Below, piece after piece: positions 39,594 through 45,500 of a stretch of 64,000 nt of DNA (position 1 is the stretch's first letter; each line of letters opens with the position of its first letter). Source of the stretch: Galaxea fascicularis (taxonomy: Eukaryota; Cnidaria; Anthozoa; Scleractinia; Euphylliidae); contig OX419342.1 of NCBI GenBank assembly GCA_948470475.1, positions 16,838,467-16,902,466 on the forward strand. The letters are read 5' to 3'. Made by a program: the position numbers and the translations under genes. Below the pieces are notes generated by a model. It saw only the letters and a list, made by a program, of their open reading frames with translations. It was not told where the DNA came from and did no database searches.

Positions 39594-42500
39594 GTCTATC
39601 TGTCTATCTGTCTATCTGTCTATCTATCTATCTATCTATCTATCTGTCTGTCTATCTATTTATCTATCTATCTATCTATTGATTTATTGATTTATTTTAT
39701 AGTGTACTGGTATGCGAGCAAATTGGGTACCAACGACAATTCACCTTAGGTTTTCAGCGTCGATCAATGAGTGAACTCAGGTTTTCGTAACTGAAACGTG
39801 GCCTAAAAGATTCACAATGGGAAAATAATAGCTCCTCACGTTTTCGGAAGGGCCATATTTGCTGTTTTTGGCAGTAAAAAACTTTAACAAGCATTTTAGC
39901 TGGAAAGCAAATAGTTCGTTAGAAAGTACGTGGAACTTCACTTTATCTAGCAATTTCTCAATGGAAGATTTTGTTCCCTAACATTTGCGGGCAATTAAAA
40001 TTTCAGCCAAGAAATCCAAACAGGTCAAATTCGTCTAGCTAATAAAAAAAACATCACTTCAAACAGGCTTCAACCATCACAAAGGTACTTGAAAATGCCT
40101 TTTCTACAGCGTTTGGTTGACGGATTTGGCTCGTTGGGTGCTCCTGAACCCTGTGTAGTTTGGTGAAGTTGTGATGGCGCTGCCTTCATTACTGTGTCAC
40201 TAAATGATGTTTTGCCTCTGAGAATACCCACTGAGTAACTTTTTCGGTGGACATGGGAAGTAGCAGTAAATACCATCAAGGCACCAAAGGATCTCTTTAG
40301 CAAAGCAACGACTTTCTGTGAAATGACAGCCATTATGTACTGAGCTCTGCGTTCCGATCGAGTAATTGTTGACTGACCTAATTAAACTGCGAGAAGTTGG
40401 CCGGTAAGAATCGTAGCGCTTCGGCGGGGCCGTTTGGACGTTTCAAATGATAAGCAGAGTTCTCTAAATGCCAATGCGTTGCTCCGATTTTCATTCGGTT
40501 TTATCAAAGGAGTATAAATTGGCCACCGCACAGGGATTCTAAAAGCTAACGTTTCGAGCGTCAGCCCTTCGTCCGAGCGAATCGAGGAATTATGGGTTGT
40601 GTGGTTTATATAATACTATATAGAGATCATGGAGCTACGCTATCGGTAGTAACGAGGTAACGTGAAAAACAGGAATACATTAACTCAATGAAAAGCGTTC
40701 TTCAATACCGTGGAATTTAAGGATGCCGATTTCAAAGATGAATTTTAAATTTTGTTTTAAGTTCTTGTGGCTTTTCGTGGTTGATGTAGAGAAAGGCTGC
40801 AGATCGTCATGTGTTGTTTAGAATGGTTACGGAAGATTAAACTATCGAGCGACTGGTTTTGATGAGTGTTTGCAATCTTTCTCAACTTCGCGAAGGTGTT
40901 CTCGGAATCGGTCGCCAAGTCGTCTTCCTGCATCGCCAATAACTACAGGTTGCATTAAGCTAGAGGTTGTACAATATGACATTTACGGAGGTACACGTGA
41001 AACGATCAGTGATCTTAACGGATGCATAAAAATATAAACAACTTTTCTTGCATGAAGGAAAAATGTTACCTTTATATCCGGACTGAAAAGAGGAAGATAA
41101 ATAGATTGTGACTTTTGTACTATCCTTTATGAGGTCTTAAGAGTTACCTGTTGTGATGTATTTCCAATATGGTCGTGGTCCTAGTCCCTTTGAAGTAAAC
41201 GCATTCACCGATATTTTGTAAGATACTGCTTCCCTCAGGCCTTCCAGTATTACTTGGTGAGTATTCGGGCTTGTGTCAATTACTTTCAAGAACTGGAAAG
41301 AATAGCGTACCCACTCGTAGCACGTAACTTTGTATCCTTGGAGTCTGCCATTGAGATACCATTCTGGAAGAGGGTCCCACTCCACCTTGATCTTGAGAGG
41401 TGATGATCTGGACAGACGCACATTAGGCAAAAACCAACTAGGTGCTGAGAAAAATGCACATCGTGGTTAATATCTCTTAAGTAATTCATTTCGAAAGCTC
41501 TCAGTTAGACCTCAGTGGCATGTATTAAAGGCTGAAAATGATTGACTCACTTCCTTCATCTGTAATAGCCAACACATCCTTGCTTTTAAATGGCACTGCA
41601 TCGTTATTTATCCCAACAACAGTAATGTGGTACTCTGTGAAGCCATACAGCGCTCCTAATTCCGTTGACGTTATGTTTGGAGGCACAATCTTTCCAGCCA
41701 GAGCCCTGCTTGTATTTTTTCTGGCGAGTACAATATACTGGCGTAACCCGAAATTCAGGTCGCTGGTGATGTCAGCCCACCGTATTCCAATACGTTTGAC
41801 AGCTCTCTTTACTACTGACACATTCCATCCACCCAAAATAAACGCTATGAAAGTAAGTTTTTAGTACCATGCAGTTAATGAGCTTTTCATAATTCTGCAG
41901 AATCTCACCTTCAAGCACCAACCCACGCCAGTCCGCGTTTCGAACATCGCTCGAAGATATCCCGAAGTCGACTCCCGGCCCCTCCCCCAGACATGTGTTG
42001 CATCAGATCCTCGCAAAAGTGGCGACTTGGCTTCGGGATTTTGACTGATGGAAGCTAATACGCGGTTTGGCGGTTGGAGCTTGAAGGAGAGAGTCCTCAT
42101 AATTGTGAAAATCGCAGTAATAATACTCAACATAAAACTGAACAACACGCTTGATCATTTCTACAGGGACTTATTACTTATATTTTAATAGGCCATATTC
42201 GTATTCTCGGTATTGAACTGGATCTAGCATGAAGTGGAGACTCTTGCGGGGGAATACATTTACATATGAAAAGATTCCCCCGCAAGAGCCTCCACTTCAT
42301 GCTAAATCCAGTTCAATACCAAGAATACGAATATGGCCTATTGAGGCATTGGACATGTGGGAATGAAAGAGGCCAGGCTGCGTGTGTTTGAGCACCATTG
42401 ACTTTCTTGGCAGCTGCTGGCAATGGCAGCCATGTTCATTTCTTTTATCTGGTTGTGCTTGCGGGTAGCTTTATGTACTCGCAGAATGCATCGTTTGCCT

Positions 42501-45500
42501 AATATGTACATGATCGGTTGGTGCTTATTAAAACCATTTGAACCTTTCACCAACATTGCACAACAACTTCAAACAATGGAGGAAACGTTTGCACGGGCCG
42601 TTTGACTATTCCGAGATCAGCCTCTGCAAATGTGTCCAGCGCTCAAACACAATTTGTTTCTGTATTAGTTTGGCAGTGATAGTACATCTAACATTTCATA
42701 TGACAAAGTATGCCCTTTCATACAAGTTTCGTTTTATCTGAGTTTGTTTCTTACCTGAATCCAAAGCTTGCTTTAAAGTGCTGTAATCGATTTCTACAAA
42801 ACTTGACTTGTGCGCAAGAAAGATTTGAATCGTGATGCGAGTCAAGTTTCCAACAGGAATTTTTCGGAACGTTTCATTATAGAACGGATCACATCCATGT
42901 AAAGCAAGAACTTCTGTTCCAGCTCCATCTAAGACTTTTATGTACTCGCTGCAATACGTATACAATAAAACAACACTCCAGTCATTATTCAGTTATTATC
43001 AGTCAAACGATCTCGGGTCCAGATTGACCGAAATCTGGCAAAAGCTTGTTTCCTGCAGTATTGTAAGGGAATTTGAGGTGCCAACGTAACGGCGTTTGTT
43101 CAAAAATATATTCACGAATCCAAATATGCTCAGGTGGTATGATTTTGGTGTTTGCCTGAAATTTCCTTTGTTGGTGATCATGCAGTTGAACATACAATTC
43201 AAAGCTGATAATTTTTCCCCTGGGAAACGATAAAGAAAAATAGAGCAAAGCTTTTAATTTCGTAGCTGTGGACTTAGACCTCTACCTCCTGAAAGAAACC
43301 AAATTAATCAAATAATTTGAGGCGACCTCTGCAGCATTAAGGTAACAGCCCGTCAACACATCCACGAGCTAATTTTTCATTACCGTGCTCGGTAAAAGAG
43401 CGCACCAAAGAGCGCAAATATTGTTTTCAGAAGCCAGTATCAAATTTCTTAAATTCATTCCTGGTTTTTTTCCTGCTCAAGCAGGCACATGTTGATTTCG
43501 AACGAGATTCCTAAGCTTTGTGCCACTATTCGTATTAGAAGTATTGGTGTTGATCGTTGTAATTGATGTTGATTGGTATCAGTATTCATTGCTAGCTCTT
43601 AGTCTAGGTGTTATAAGAGGTATCGGTACCATGGATAAAGATTAGGACCGGGATTGGCATTTGATGAACGACTGGGATTGGTTTGTCATGATACTGGAAA
43701 CGGGACTGGTGATACAGCATGACTCAGCAATGACGTCATGTTTCCAGATGGTGATCATAGTTGGATTTTTCAAAAATGTCACCAAATTCAGAGAAACAAG
43801 CAGAACTTTACTAAAACGTAATCAAACCATATCTTAATCTTCTGATTATTGCTAGGGAGAAGGGAAATCAACGATGTAGCGAGAGAAATATCTTTGCGCT
43901 TTTGATCAGAATTATCTTAGCCTGTTCCAGGCGTTCAGATTGTAAACGGGGCGCGATATTACGAGCAGAGCGAGGTGAAAAATGGAGGGGGCTTGGGAAG
44001 GGCGGTAGTAAAGCTATCCCCAGTTCCCGTTCATATTTTTTTGTTTTTGTTTTTGCTCGCTTAGTCTTGTTCGTCCGCCTACACTACTTGAGAGCCTGGA
44101 GGCTAACAATTAGATAACGTGCTCCATTGCTGCCAGATTTAAGCTCAGCGCCGGAAAGTCTCCTATACTAGCTTGGTGCCATTGGCCATATTATTACAAT
44201 AACAACAATTGCCGTCATCATGAAGAGGGCTAAAAATTGCGTTTATATTAATTCCAAGAGAATACTGCCAGTGAAAGAGATAAAAGCGGAACATACCTGC
44301 AGTAACGAAAGCTCATTCGTTGGATTGAGACAACGACCCATCTTTTAGGTCCTATTTCAGTCTTCCCAAGAAAAAAGGTACAATCTGGGTCAAATTTACT
44401 CGTGTATTTGATGTCTAGTTTGCCAAAGGATTGACTGACATTTTCAGTGCACTCTAAAACAGAAAAACATTTACACAGAAACAAGAATGAATGCTGTAGA
44501 GGCATAATTATTATATTCTTTAGTATAGCTTACAGGATAATTCGTTTTTCTTTCCTTTTTCCTTTTTTTTTTTTAATTTCAAGCTTCTCACAAAGCCTTG
44601 AAAATGGCCAGGCACTCGCGTAAGGCACAGACAAAAGTTTCGCGAATATTTGTAACTAGAATTTACAAACAAAGCTGTACCAGCCCTAGCGACACAAGCG
44701 CAAGAGAGGTGAGGGCATGCAAAGGGCAGGCATGAGCACAAAGCGTAAGGCCAGCGGAAGAAAAACAAAACTTGCGTTCCTGTTATGTTTTCGTTTGTAC
44801 TTGCGTCCCAGTGAGGACGTGCACAACGCAAACAAAAACGCAAGGAGGAGTTTTGTCGGGAGGAAATGCATGGGGACGAAAATCACACCTACGAATTTAT
44901 GCTGGCGCCGCTAGACGGTACCAGGACTATTAACACGCACCTTGGCAGATTCCGTCAGTAATGGTTACGTCATCAATCCCAATATCGCCTTGATATGGTG
45001 TTGCAATTCCTTCAAATGTCACCTGAAATAAGCAAAACCTTATAATTATGAGTATTTACGAGTCTATTTATATTGTTTAATTGTTGTTCCTAGTCAAAAT
45101 ATGGTCGCCTTGGTCTTAAGCCCTAAATAGCCCATGCAATATTTTAGTCCCAATATCAAGTTTGTTGCGCAAAGCGTTCCTCTCTGCGTGCTATCGCTGA
45201 AATTTGGACTCTAGTTTAACAGGTGTTTTCGATTAGTTTCTCTTAACCGTGTGTACATGGTTTGCTAGTAAGGACGCCAAACGGTCAAGCATCATCATGA
45301 TTTTGTTCATAACACAAAATGTTGGATGATACTGTTTAATTACATATTTGTGAGAGGCAAGTAAACTACAAAACACTTCCAACACTATGCTGGTCAAAAA
45401 TGCTGCATCATTCAGTCAAATTGTTGTTCCTTAGTTAAAAGTGGTGTAGATAACTTACATTGCTTTGCAAATGCAATGAAATCTTTGCTTTGAGCCAAAC

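Noticed and set aside
43003..43248. Minus-strand open frame with a splice acceptor (TTTCCCAG at 43215) between the two halves of CUB1
   Set aside because: The acceptor would start in phase 1 or give an unrelated peptide, whereas the CUB1 halves join perfectly in phase 2 without it ([12 protein letters not shown]). No domain is recognised and no fitting donor is present.
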